Source: JBJSXJ01 sp044235425
GTDB lineage: Bacteria > Planctomycetota > Planctomycetia > Pirellulales > Pirellulaceae
Reading direction: 5' to 3'
Length of the DNA stretch: 64,000 nucleotides
NCBI GenBank assembly: GCA_044235425.1
Contig: JBIIHW010000003.1
Coordinates: 62,001-126,000, forward strand
The notes under the pieces are model-generated. The model was not told the origin of the DNA, searched no databases, and saw only the letters and a program-made list of their open reading frames with translations. Numbering within the stretch: position 1 is the first letter of the stretch; every line of letters starts with the position of its first letter. This document shows positions 24,654 through 33,074 of this stretch, piece after piece. The position numbers and the translations under genes are program-made.

Positions 24654-26369
24654 TCACAGATTGTGGGAATGGCCGAGTTGCCGGTTAACTTTACGACGCT
24701 GGTGATACTGCCAACCGGGAATGAAAAAGCAGAGCGCGGAGACGATACCGAAGAGCACGTGGGCAGCATTGGGCCAGCGTGCCATCAGCATGGAGACAAA
24801 GAACAGCGCACCTGCTTGCAAGTAAAACGCACCGGATAGCATCGCTGCTTTGGCGAGAAACACGAGTCCCATGACCAGGGGCAACACGGGCGAAAGCGCA
24901 AGCGGTGGCAAGCCGAGCGAGAATTCCAGCGGAAACAGCAGTGCGATCGCGATCATGCTGCCCGCCCACAAGTGCGCAATCTGCCGCTCGACAAATGTCA
25001 CCGGTCCCACTCGTTGCCGCAGCACCCAAAACACATAAGCCCACGTCCAGAGCGCGACGGTCCAAAGGCTAGCATAGGACCATCGATTGCTGTAATCGAG
25101 CGCAAACATGAGTTCTGTCAGCAGATTCACGATGAGCAGGACAATTCCGTGCCACATCCAGAGCGTGCCCCAGTTTTCCAGTACGGGCGCGTGATGAGTC
25201 TCGCGAAACAAACGCGAGAGAATCTGGCTGAAACGTCCTGTGTTTGCGGAAATGGGTTCATCGTGCAGGAACGCCTCCAGATCGGCCGCCATCGCAGCCG
25301 CAGTCGGATAGCGCAGATCGGGCGGCTTCTGCAAACAGCGCAGTGCGATGAGTTCCAAGTCGTTATCGCATTTCGGATTGATCACATGCGGCGGCACAGG
25401 GTCTTGTTCCAGGAGTAGCAAGACAGTGTCCACGGGCGATGCCGCCTGAAAAGGAGGTCGACCGGTGAGCATGTGATAGAGGATGGAGCCGAGACTATAG
25501 ATATCGGTGCTGGGACCCACTTGCCCACGCGCACCCGCCGCCTGTTCGGGAGCCATGTAACTGGGCGTTCCCAGGATAGCACCGGTGCGAGTCAAACTGG
25601 CGGTGGCTTCGATTTGTTTGGCAAGTCCGAAGTCGGTGAGATGCGGTTGGCCGTCCAGGTCGAGCAGAATGTTGGACGGTTTCAGATCGCGATGCAGCAC
25701 CCCTTCTTCGTGGGCGTGCTGAATCGCGCGGCAAACCTCCAGGAGCAGTCGAGCCGCTTCGCGAGCGGGGAGAGGACCGGCCGCTAACTTCTGGGACAGT
25801 GTTTGGCCAGCGATGTACTTCATGCTGAAGAACGGCCGACCTTCCCATTCCCCCACTTCATAGACTGGCACGATGCCGGGATGATTCAGTTTGGCCACCG
25901 CCTCCGCTTCCGCTCGAAACCGAGCGATATCCGCGGCGCCGGTACCTTTGCCCGGCAGGATCATCTTCAGAGCGACGTCGCGACGCAGATTCGTTTGATG
26001 AGCGCGGAAAACAACGCCCATCCCGCCGTGTCCAATCTCTTGCTGCAACTCATAATCACCAATCGAAAACGGCAGTGGCGGCAGAGTTGCCAAACGCAGC
26101 GACGTTTCGCTGCTGTGGGATTGATCGGACGAGGAGCGGGAATCGTAACCCGCTACTTCCGCAACTAACACCGCACCCCAGAGCTGCCGCAGTTCGTCGG
26201 CTAAATCAGGATGCTCCGCACAGATCCGTTCAAAGTCCGCCGACTCGCCTCGTTGCACACGCGCGGAAAGCTCATCCAGCAACATCGCCAGCTGTTCATC
26301 GCGAGCGTCGGATTCATCGAGTGGTGGGGAGGTGGTATTCGTGGTGTTCACGGCTAGCTTGACGGGCAA
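24654..26369 (-). CDS. Ser/Thr protein kinase with C-terminal membrane domain
   Basis: 571 residues. Residues 25-75 form a short helical region typical of planctomycete kinases (RGESADFERICAEHPDLADEL). The kinase domain (~104-365) is canonical: GHGGMGVVF (113-121), Lys135, HRDLKPSN (226-233), DFG (246-248), GTPSYMAPEQ. The C-terminal ~170 residues contain about five to six hydrophobic helices, so it is a membrane-bound kinase. An ECF sigma factor gene ends 48 bp upstream on the same strand; in planctomycetes such ECF/kinase pairs are common and the kinase is thought to take the place of an anti-sigma factor. Confidence 0.93.
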   Translation of the reverse strand: MPVKLAVNTTNTTSPPLDESDARDEQLAMLLDELSARVQRGESADFERICAEHPDLADELRQLWGAVLVAEVAGYDSRSSSDQSHSSETSLRLATLPPLPFSIGDYELQQEIGHGGMGVVFRAHQTNLRRDVALKMILPGKGTGAADIARFRAEAEAVAKLNHPGIVPVYEVGEWEGRPFFSMKYIAGQTLSQKLAAGPLPAREAARLLLEVCRAIQHAHEEGVLHRDLKPSNILLDLDGQPHLTDFGLAKQIEATASLTRTGAILGTPSYMAPEQAAGARGQVGPSTDIYSLGSILYHMLTGRPPFQAASPVDTVLLLLEQDPVPPHVINPKCDNDLELIALRCLQKPPDLRYPTAAAMAADLEAFLHDEPISANTGRFSQILSRLFRETHHAPVLENWGTLWMWHGIVLLIVNLLTELMFALDYSNRWSYASLWTVALWTWAYVFWVLRQRVGPVTFVERQIAHLWAGSMIAIALLFPLEFSLGLPPLALSPVLPLVMGLVFLAKAAMLSGAFYLQAGALFFVSMLMARWPNAAHVLFGIVSALCFFIPGWQYHQRRKVNRQLGHSHNL

Positions 26370-26417
26370 GCAAATGAAACGTGGATCGGAGCAGCGGGAA
26401 GAGGGATGAGCGAGTTC

Positions 26418-27068
26418 TTAGTCGTCGGTGGGTCCATCCAGGGAGTTACCGAGCACATTGCGCAGGCGACGAATGGCACGTAAATATCGCATGCTCGCCG
26501 CCGGCTCTGTGAGTCCGAGCGATTGTGCGATCTCCTGATTCGTCAAATGCTCGTAATGCCGCATCACGATGATCTCGCAGTCGGCATCATCCAATTTGCT
26601 GATCGCCTCTTCCACCTGTCGAGCCATTTCGCGGCGAGTGGCAGCGGCGGCGGGAGTCATTTCGGGATCGCAGAGCTGGGCGACGAGGTCGCGCGTGGAA
26701 TGCTCGTCACCCTGCGGTACGGCCAGTGATTGTTCGCGATCAACCGAGCGTTTCCCCGACACGCGATGTCGTCGATGAGCGTCGATGATGCGATCTTTGG
26801 CGATTTGCCGCAGCCAGAGATGAAACGACATGGCGGGATTGCGCAGGTAATCGTGCAACCGCCGATGCGCTTCGATCATGACGTCCTGGAGTACATCACT
26901 GACGTCGACTCGCCGCAGAATTTTTTGATCGAGTCGCATTTGGATGAGCCTGCGTACGCTCTCCCGATGACGCTCCATCAATTGATTGACGGCCTGCTCG
27001 TCGCCTGTTTGAACTTCCGCTAACAGTTCGGCCGTTTTGTCCGGCGTCGGCCATATACTTGGTTCCAC
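26418..27068 (-). CDS. ECF RNA polymerase sigma factor (planctomycete kinase-associated type)
   Basis: 216 residues from GTG 27068 with GGAAG about nine bases upstream. Region 2 is seen at ~25-95 (LMERHRESVRRLIQMRLDQ, VDVSDVLQDVMIEAHRRL, FHLWLRQIAKDRIIDAHRRH) and region 4 at ~150-210 (LDDADCEIIVMRHYEHLTNQ, EIAQSLGLTEPAASMRYLRA). The 50-residue linker is longer than in standard ECFs, as usual for planctomycete types. It is directly upstream of the membrane kinase gene and 24 bp downstream of a receiver gene, so all three probably form one regulatory operon. Confidence 0.92.
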   Translation of the reverse strand: MEPSIWPTPDKTAELLAEVQTGDEQAVNQLMERHRESVRRLIQMRLDQKILRRVDVSDVLQDVMIEAHRRLHDYLRNPAMSFHLWLRQIAKDRIIDAHRRHRVSGKRSVDREQSLAVPQGDEHSTRDLVAQLCDPEMTPAAAATRREMARQVEEAISKLDDADCEIIVMRHYEHLTNQEIAQSLGLTEPAASMRYLRAIRRLRNVLGNSLDGPTDD

Positions 27069-27092
27069 GAGTTATCTTCCGTTACGTGAAGT

Positions 27093-27542
27093 TCAGGGAC
27101 CCGTTGCATCTTCCATCTGCTGGATATACTGTCGCAGCCGTTCCAGCTCATCCGTGACATCTTTGAGCTTCAACATATTCTCCACGCGCTTGACCAGCTC
27201 CACGCGATTGACGGGCTTGGAAAGAAAGTCGTCTGTACCCGCCGCTACCGCCCGCTCAATGTCACCCAGCTCGTTGAGCGCCGTGACCATGAGCACCATG
27301 ATACGTCGAGTGTCAGCGGTTTGCTTGAGTTTCTTGCAAACTTCAAAGCCGCTCAGCTTCGGCATCATGACATCGAGCAGAATCAGGTCGGGATGGAAGG
27401 TAGCGACTTTATCGAGCGTATCTTGGCCGTCGATCGCGGTTTCTACATCGCAATCAACACCTGCCAGGTAAGCTTCGAGCAGTTCCCGATTGGGCTGATT
27501 ATCGTCAGCAATCAGAATTCGATTTTTGCGAGACTTCGACAT
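27093..27542 (-). CDS. Stand-alone response-regulator receiver protein
   Basis: 149 residues, a single CheY-like domain: acidic pair in ILIADDN, phospho-acceptor Asp in LILLDVMMP (about residue 57), Thr in MVTAL and Lys in FLSKPVN. A short coiled-coil-like C-terminus (KDVTDELERLRQYIQQME) is the only extra part. There is no output domain, so it probably signals through protein contacts. It is first in the minus-strand set receiver-ECF-kinase; no histidine kinase gene is adjacent. Confidence 0.92.
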   Translation of the reverse strand: MSKSRKNRILIADDNQPNRELLEAYLAGVDCDVETAIDGQDTLDKVATFHPDLILLDVMMPKLSGFEVCKKLKQTADTRRIMVLMVTALNELGDIERAVAAGTDDFLSKPVNRVELVKRVENMLKLKDVTDELERLRQYIQQMEDATGP

Positions 27543-27583
27543 GCGAGCGCCTTGGGGACGGAAAGCGAATCAAACGAATTTTG

Positions 27584-27589
27584 ATTATA
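27584..27589 (-). promoter_or_regulatory. Candidate -10 box for the receiver/ECF/kinase operon
   Basis: On the minus strand the word is a perfect TATAAT about 42 bases before the receiver start codon. No convincing -35 box lies 16-18 bases further upstream, so the promoter may depend on an activator or the match may be chance. Confidence 0.35.
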
Positions 27590-27734
27590 CGTTGCGCGAG
27601 GCGCTGGCGAGAAGTGCGGAAAGAGGGATTCGTCGACGTTGCATTGAATGCCGATACGTATCTAAGATGACTGGTTTGTTGGTCCCACCGCGGGACCGCT
27701 CCACGGTTTTTGCTCCTTCAGTTCGCGAGAATCC

Positions 27735-28598
27735 ATGAAACTTGCCAAATATCGTTCGTCCGCCGGCGCTGTGGCGGTCGGCATCGTCGACGGGGAACGC
27801 CTGCTTCCCCTGAATTTATCCGCTGGATCATGCCGCTCCCTCCGCGAACTACTCGACTCTCCGCAGCCTGCGCAACTGGCACAGTCGCTAGCCTTAAACA
27901 ATGCCGCCGTGCCACTCAGCGCCGTCACCTTGCTCGCCCCGATCGACGATCAAGAAGTCTGGGCCGCCGGCGTGACCTACAAACGCAGCCAAGTGGCGCG
28001 AATGGAAGAGTCGGAAGCGGCAGCTTCGTGTTACGACCGAGTTTACGTGTCGCCTCGTCCCGAAATCTTTTTCAAAGCAACTCCCAGTCGCGTGTCGGGA
28101 CCTGGTCAACCCCTGCGTATTCGCCGCGATGCGACCTGGAACGTACCCGAACCCGAAATGACACTCGTGATCAATTCTCACCTGCAGCTGGTTGGCTGCA
28201 CCGTGGGGAACGATATGAGTTCGCGCGATATCGAAGGCGAAAACCCGCTCTACCTGCCTCAAGCGAAGGTCTACAACCAGTGCTGTGGACTTGGCCCCTG
28301 GATCACGCTGCTCGACGCACTTCCGCCCCGTGAGTCGATTGGGATTCATCTCTCGATCGTACGCGGGGGTGTTGAAGTGTTTGCGGGCGACACCACGATC
28401 GCCCAGATGGCGCGGACCTTCGAGGATCTGATTAGCTGGCTGGGACGTGACAATGCATTTCCTAGCGGTACCTTTCTCCTTACCGGCACCGGCATCGTGC
28501 CCGATAGTTCATTCACGCTGGCGCGCGGCGATGAAGTGTCGATCACGATCGACGGCATCGGCACGCTGCGAAACCCGATCGTACAGGGTGAAGGGTAG
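27735..28598 (+). CDS. Fumarylacetoacetate hydrolase (FAH) family protein
   Basis: 287 residues from ATG 27735 (start MKLAKYRSSAGAVAVGIVDG). The C-terminal FAH fold is recognisable from LLAPIDDQEVWAAGVTY, the metal-ligand region VPEPEMTLVIN (E-x-E), GNDMSSRDIEGENPLYLPQ and TGTGIVPDSSF. Members hydrolyse or decarboxylate C-C bonds of acylpyruvates, 2-oxo-3-deoxy sugars or aromatic breakdown products; similar planctomycete proteins are named 2-keto-4-pentenoate-type hydrolases. The exact substrate is open. Its TAG stop codon is the first part of the 40-unit heptad array that follows. Confidence 0.88.
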   Translation: MKLAKYRSSAGAVAVGIVDGERLLPLNLSAGSCRSLRELLDSPQPAQLAQSLALNNAAVPLSAVTLLAPIDDQEVWAAGVTYKRSQVARMEESEAAASCYDRVYVSPRPEIFFKATPSRVSGPGQPLRIRRDATWNVPEPEMTLVINSHLQLVGCTVGNDMSSRDIEGENPLYLPQAKVYNQCCGLGPWITLLDALPPRESIGIHLSIVRGGVEVFAGDTTIAQMARTFEDLISWLGRDNAFPSGTFLLTGTGIVPDSSFTLARGDEVSITIDGIGTLRNPIVQGEG

Positions 28599-28872
28599 CA
28601 GGTAGCGGGTAGCGGGTAGCGGGTAGCGGGTGGCGGGTAGCGGGTAGCGGGTGGCGGGTAGCGGGTAGCGGGTAGCGGGTAGCGGGTGGCGGGTAGCGGG
28701 TGGCGGGTAGCGGGTAGCGGGTGGCGGGTAGCGGGTGGCGGGTAGCGGGTGGCGGGTAGCGGGTGGCGGGTGGCGGGTAGCGGGTAGCGGGTAGCGGGTA
28801 GCGGGTAGCGGGTGGCGGGTGGCGGGTAGCGGGTAGCGGGTAGCGGGTGGCGGGTGGCGGGTAGCGGGTAGC
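28593..28872. repeat. Heptanucleotide array, 40 units of GGGTAGC/GGGTGGC
   Basis: Forty consecutive 7-bp units, with no insertion or deletion in the whole array. I count 27 units with A at the fifth base and 13 with G; the second unit begins AGG instead of GGG. The first unit overlaps the FAH gene's last codon and stop. The plus strand has a GGG run every seven bases, so G-quadruplex formation on it is possible. The array lacks stop codons in several frames, which produces long but meaningless open frames. Confidence 0.97.
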
Positions 28873-28883
28873 GGGATTGCGCC

Positions 28884-29153
28884 GAACCCCCGAGCCCCGA
28901 ACCCCGCACCCCGAACCCCGCACCCCGAAACCCCTCACCCCTCACCCCGAACCCCGCACCCCGAAACCCCTCACCCCTCACCCCGAACCCCGAACCCCGA
29001 ACCCCTCACCCCTCACCCCTCACCCCGAACCCCGAACCCCGAACCCCGAACCCCGAACCCCGAACCCCTCACCCCGAACCCCGAACCCCTCACCCCGAAC
29101 CCCGAACCCCGAACCCCGAACCCCGAACCCCTCACCCCGCCCCCCTCACCCCG
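28884..29153. repeat. Heptanucleotide array of CCCCGAA/CCCCGCA/CCCCTCA
   Basis: About 38 units, mainly 7 bp, of three variants with an occasional extra A. Here the C-rich strand is plus, so G runs (GGGG every seven bases) are on the minus strand, the opposite of the array at 28593-28872 from which it is separated by about 11 bp. It ends some 17-25 bp before the DUF1501 start. The look is telomere-like but the position is internal to a gene-dense chromosome. Confidence 0.95.
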
Positions 29154-29178
29154 ACAACCAACCATCCCGGTGAAGATC

Positions 29179-30663
29179 ATGACGATGCACCCTCGAGTGA
29201 CAAGTTCATTTGTGCCTGGCCATCTCACGCGCCGCTTGGCAGTTCAGGCGGGCGCGATCGGACTCTTGGGGCTCGGCATGAATCACCTGCAAGCGTTGCA
29301 GGCGGAAACGACGGCGGTCAACGAAGCGGGTGAACCCGTGAGTCCGTCGGGAGCATCACGGGCGCGAGCTTGCATCTACATTTTCCTTTCGGGTGGTCTG
29401 GCGCAGCATGAGAGTTTTGATCTGAAGCCAGACGCTCCGGATACGGTGCGCGGGGAGTTCAAGCCGATTGCCACCCGGACGCCTGGGCTGCAAATTTGCG
29501 AGCATCTGCCGTTGTTGGCGGAGCGGAGCGAACTGTGGGCACTCTGCCGATCGCTCACTCATCCTTCGAACGATCATTCGGCCGGCCACCATATCATGCT
29601 CACCGGTCGCTCGGTCGTACCACCTGGATTCAATGCGAGTGCTCCGACGCGCACGGACTGGCCTTCGATCGCCGCCATTGCCAACACGGTCACTCCACCG
29701 CGGAACAATTTGCCACCCGCCGTCGTCTTACCGGAGCGGCTGGTGCATTATTCAGGTCGAGTGATTCCGGGGCAGTTTGCGGGCGAGATGGGTAGCCATC
29801 GCGACCCGTGGTTCCTGGAAGCGTCACCCTTTCATGCCACCTCCTATGGCGCTTTCCCCACGCATCAATTTGATCATCAGCAGCGAGCTCACAAGGATGA
29901 GCGGCGATTTCAGGCGCCGAATCTTTCGTTGCCGGCCTGGCTCACGGAAAACCGGTTTCAAGGTCGTCTGGGCCTGCTGCAAGAACTCGCCGCACAGCGT
30001 CGCGAGTTGGACTCTGCCGCCGCCACTCGCGGCTACGATCGCTATCGCCAAGGCGTCACCTCGCTGCTCACCGATCGCCAGGTGCAGTGGGCGGTGGATG
30101 TCACTCGAGCGGATGAGAAGACGCAGGAGCGATATGGGAAGAATGCCTTTGGTTGGTCGCTCTTGATGGCTCGACGGCTGGTCGAAGTGGGTGTCAATTT
30201 GGTGCAGGTTAATTTAGGCAATAACGAATCGTGGGATACCCACGGGAACGCCTTTCCGCATTTGAAAGACAAGTTACTGCCACCGACGGATCGCGCGGTG
30301 GCTGCACTGCTCGATGACCTGCGCGATCGTGGCATGCTCGATTCGACTCTCATCGTGATGGCGGGAGAATTCGGACGCACACCGAAGATCTCGCTGCTCC
30401 CCCAGCACTATAAACTGCCGGGTCGTGACCACTGGGGAGCGGTGCAGTCGGTATTCTTCGCGGGCGGTGGAGTGCGAGGAGGAAATGTCATTGGTGCTTC
30501 CGATCGACAAGGTGCTTATCCGGTGTCGAGTCCGCAGAAGCCGGAAAACATGGCTGCCACGATCTATCAAGCGCTCGGTATCCCACCCACCGCCGCCTGG
30601 CTGGACGCCGTCGATCGTCCCCATCACATCTACCATGGCGAACCGATTGCGGGATTAACGTAA
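29179..30663 (+). CDS. DUF1501 family protein, second copy, Tat-exported
   Basis: 494 residues from ATG 29179; GTG 29170 and ATG 29185 are in the same frame. LTRRLAVQAGAIGLLGLGM is a twin-arginine leader. DUF1501 motifs match those of the gene at 7130: GGLAQHESFDLKPDAP, DHSAGHHIMLTGR, ESWDTHGNAFPH, MAGEFGRTPKIS and GRDHWGAVQSVFFAGGG. No cytochrome or DUF1549/1553 gene is beside it; instead it follows the heptad arrays. Being immediately downstream, its expression could be affected by changes in those arrays. Confidence 0.9.
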   Translation: MTMHPRVTSSFVPGHLTRRLAVQAGAIGLLGLGMNHLQALQAETTAVNEAGEPVSPSGASRARACIYIFLSGGLAQHESFDLKPDAPDTVRGEFKPIATRTPGLQICEHLPLLAERSELWALCRSLTHPSNDHSAGHHIMLTGRSVVPPGFNASAPTRTDWPSIAAIANTVTPPRNNLPPAVVLPERLVHYSGRVIPGQFAGEMGSHRDPWFLEASPFHATSYGAFPTHQFDHQQRAHKDERRFQAPNLSLPAWLTENRFQGRLGLLQELAAQRRELDSAAATRGYDRYRQGVTSLLTDRQVQWAVDVTRADEKTQERYGKNAFGWSLLMARRLVEVGVNLVQVNLGNNESWDTHGNAFPHLKDKLLPPTDRAVAALLDDLRDRGMLDSTLIVMAGEFGRTPKISLLPQHYKLPGRDHWGAVQSVFFAGGGVRGGNVIGASDRQGAYPVSSPQKPENMAATIYQALGIPPTAAWLDAVDRPHHIYHGEPIAGLT

Positions 30664-30692
30664 GCCAAGCAACGCGCGCGATTGAATCGCTA

Positions 30693-30847
30693 GACTCACG
30701 TCGGTCGACTCATGTCGGTCGACTCATGTCGGTCGACTCTCCGAGTCGACTAGCGCTGTAACGTCGGTCGACTCACGTCGGTCGACTCACGTCGGTCGAC
30801 TCACGTCGGTCGACTCACGTCGGTCGACTCTCCGAGTCGACTAGTGC
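30693..30847. repeat. 14-bp tandem repeats with GTCGACTC hairpins, in two blocks
   Basis: The unit GACTCACGTCGGTC (or GACTCATGTCGGTC) is repeated head to tail at 30693-30734 (three units) and 30770-30825 (four units). Each block ends in the same perfect hairpin, GTCGACTC-TCC-GAGTCGAC (30732-30750 and 30823-30841), followed by TAG. The whole block is thus duplicated. It lies between the converging ends of the second DUF1501 gene and the aspartoacylase-like gene. The stems could help terminate transcription, but there is no T-tract. Confidence 0.93.
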
Positions 30848-30880
30848 CGCGAAGTCGGTCGCGATTGACTCACAATTCGC

Positions 30881-30944
30881 ATGGCGCTTGACGACTTGGA
30901 AAGTCGTGCGACATGGCGCTTTACGACTTGGAACGTCGTGCGAC
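30881..30944. repeat. 32-bp direct repeat carrying an ACGACTT hairpin, two copies
   Basis: 30881-30912 and 30913-30944 are adjacent copies differing at two bases. Each contains ACGACTTGGAA followed by A/CGTCGT, which pairs as a 6-7 bp stem with a GGA-type loop, then GCGAC. The array stops 12 bp before the stop codon of the aspartoacylase-like gene. Confidence 0.93.
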
Positions 30945-30956
30945 CGGGAGAATCCG

Positions 30957-31988
30957 TTATGACGAGAAGCGTTCGGGGGGGACGTCGTGGGCGATGCAGG
31001 CGACGCAGTCGCCTTGAGAGACCACGGAAGGGCCGCGGGTGCCGATGAGCACTCCGCGTGACAGAGCGGTGACCTCCACCGGAGCTCGGTCTGGTCGCTC
31101 GAGAAAATGAATCTGGCCGACGGCTTCGCCCGCGGCTACATCCGTTCCCAGCGGCACCAGGTTTTCATAGATGCCGGATTCTGGCGCGAATCGATAGTCA
31201 TCACGATGCAATGCCTCAACCCAGCGCACCGGTTTCACGTGACGCTCCGCACGCGTGGCCGCTCGACCGGCTAACACTCCGAAATGCCGCAGCACGTTGC
31301 TCAGACCGAACTGAGTGAGTCGATGAACGGCCGTCGTCACCGGCTCGCCGCCACCCATTTCGGTTGTGATGACCGTCTTTCCCTGTCGCTCGGCTTCCAC
31401 TGGCAACAGCCCGCTTCCCGCCACATCGGTATACAAAAATGCCAGCTCGGAATGCCAAGCCTCCGTGCCAGCGATCATGCGCTGCCGCTGCTCCAGATCC
31501 GGCACCAGATGCATGTGAGCGCACGGAAAAAAATCCATGCTCCGTCCACCTGTATGGATATCGACGACGATATCGGCCAGCGGAAAGAGTACGGTGGTCA
31601 AGTAGTGAGCGAGCATCTCCGACGGAGTGCCATCTGCTTTGCCGGGAAAACAGCGGTTGAAGTTTTTTCCATCGAGCGGTGACAGGCGAGTCATCGCTTT
31701 CGATGCCGGTACACTCAAGCAAGGCACCAATATCAGTCGCCCTTGGACATCATCCAGACGAAGCTCCCGGCCGAGCCGGAGAATGGCTACCTGGCCGGGA
31801 TATTCATCTCCATGATTTCCCGCCATGACCAGCGCCGTCGGCCCTGTTCCACCGGAGTTGATGACGGTCACGGGCACAAAGAGATTCGCCCAGCCACCCA
31901 GATTATAGGAATAGGGAATGTAAAGATTTCCGTGGTGAATACCACGCGAGTTGAAATCGACATCGCAGTGAATCGACGTTCCTGCCAT
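30957..31988 (-). CDS. Succinylglutamate desuccinylase/aspartoacylase family protein
   Basis: 343 residues. The zinc carboxypeptidase-like (M14) fold is shown by GNHGDEYPGQ (His59, Glu62 as zinc ligands) and DIHTGG (His145 as third ligand), with a C-terminal beta-barrel (~245-343). The motif style and length are closest to DoeB-like deacetylases of N-acetyl-diaminobutyrate, which act in ectoine breakdown, but no ectoine genes are nearby. The start lies 18 bp after the CDP-diglyceride synthase-like gene on the same strand, so it may be third in that operon. Substrate uncertain. Confidence 0.85.
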   Translation of the reverse strand: MAGTSIHCDVDFNSRGIHHGNLYIPYSYNLGGWANLFVPVTVINSGGTGPTALVMAGNHGDEYPGQVAILRLGRELRLDDVQGRLILVPCLSVPASKAMTRLSPLDGKNFNRCFPGKADGTPSEMLAHYLTTVLFPLADIVVDIHTGGRSMDFFPCAHMHLVPDLEQRQRMIAGTEAWHSELAFLYTDVAGSGLLPVEAERQGKTVITTEMGGGEPVTTAVHRLTQFGLSNVLRHFGVLAGRAATRAERHVKPVRWVEALHRDDYRFAPESGIYENLVPLGTDVAAGEAVGQIHFLERPDRAPVEVTALSRGVLIGTRGPSVVSQGDCVACIAHDVPPERFSS

Positions 31989-32006
31989 GAACAGTCTTCC
32001 CTGAAT

Positions 32007-33068
32007 TTAAGGCGCACCGGCCAGGACGCGCGTGAGGTGAAAGAAAACTGGCGCTGCAAAACAAAGTGAGTCGATGCGATCCAGGAGTCCCGGATGACCT
32101 TGGACCAGAGTGCCATAATCCTGGACTCCACGATCGCGCTTGATCGCCGACATCGTCATGCTGCCCGAAAAACCCATCGCCGCAATGACCATCGCCATGC
32201 AGGCCGATTCCCAGATGTTAAAGGGAGTGACCCAGAAGAGCAGCGCGCCGACAACCGCCGTACTTAACACTCCGCCAATAAACCCTTCCCAGGTACGACT
32301 GGCATTGATGTTCGCCGCGATCACTCGCCGTCCTAACAGTTTGCCCCAGGTATACTGAAATACATCGGCCAGCTGCACGAGCAGAACAAAGTAAAAGAGC
32401 AGTCCCGCACGGCCGCCAGTCCAAGGCACCAGTTCATCATTTTCACCGCGCGTGACCAGCGACAAGTCCGCCAGCGCCGGAGCGTGACTGAGCGCATAGA
32501 CGCAGATCAACAATCCGGCTTGAATCTTGGCGGAGCGTTCGAGAAAGCGGCGACTGTCACCGGCGATGGCAATGCGAGCGGGAATGAACAGGGTCGCATA
32601 GACGGGGATGAGAACGCTGTAGAGGTCATAGTAGGATTGTCCCAGCCCCACGAGAATGTACTGAGCGGGGGTAAAGGCGAAGAAGACCCAGAAGAGTGCC
32701 CGGTGATCGCCACCGCGAGTCGGTGTGATCGTGACAAATTCACTCAGCGCACGAAATGATACAAAACCGAAGAGCACCACCGTGCCGATTCGTCCCAGCC
32801 AAAACCCCGCCACCAGAATCGCACACATCAACCACCACGCTCGAATACGCTGGTTGAACATCTGCACGAGCGCCGGATTGACGGTTGTCTCCGGCTGCCG
32901 CCGGAGAAACTGACTGATAACGAAGGCGACGATCAAGAGACCGAGTACACAGCCGAGCAGCCAATAGGTGCGGCCATCGCGCCAGATCAGCTCGTCGGCT
33001 AACCAAAAAAATGCCACCGGAGCAGCTACAAGTTGATCAATCAAGGCAACCATCAGCGCCACCGGCAC
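32007..33068 (-). CDS. Phosphatidate cytidylyltransferase (CDP-diglyceride synthase) family
   Basis: 353 residues with about eight hydrophobic helices and the CDP-diglyceride synthase signature near the C-terminus: SAIKRDRGVQDYG at ~307 and GHPGLLDRIDS ending in the metal-binding DRID (330-333). It would make CDP-diacylglycerol from phosphatidate and CTP in the membrane. The acyltransferase making phosphatidate is encoded directly upstream with a 6 bp gap, giving two consecutive steps of phospholipid synthesis. Planctomycetes usually have more than one CdsA-like protein, so it need not be the housekeeping copy. Confidence 0.9.
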   Translation of the reverse strand: MPVALMVALIDQLVAAPVAFFWLADELIWRDGRTYWLLGCVLGLLIVAFVISQFLRRQPETTVNPALVQMFNQRIRAWWLMCAILVAGFWLGRIGTVVLFGFVSFRALSEFVTITPTRGGDHRALFWVFFAFTPAQYILVGLGQSYYDLYSVLIPVYATLFIPARIAIAGDSRRFLERSAKIQAGLLICVYALSHAPALADLSLVTRGENDELVPWTGGRAGLLFYFVLLVQLADVFQYTWGKLLGRRVIAANINASRTWEGFIGGVLSTAVVGALLFWVTPFNIWESACMAMVIAAMGFSGSMTMSAIKRDRGVQDYGTLVQGHPGLLDRIDSLCFAAPVFFHLTRVLAGAP

Positions 33069-33074
33069 TCCACG

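Noticed and set aside
28593..29153. Chromosome or plasmid telomere
   Set aside because: The arrays lie inside continuous gene-dense sequence with genes reading through on both sides; only the sequence style resembles telomeres.
28346..29228. Several long open frames across the heptad arrays on both strands, up to 211 codons
   Set aside because: They are produced by stop-free 7-bp repeats; the peptides are pure repeats and overlap real genes antisense.
30693..30847. CRISPR array
   Set aside because: Units are directly adjacent without unique spacers and there are no cas genes; the same holds for the 7- and 13-bp arrays.
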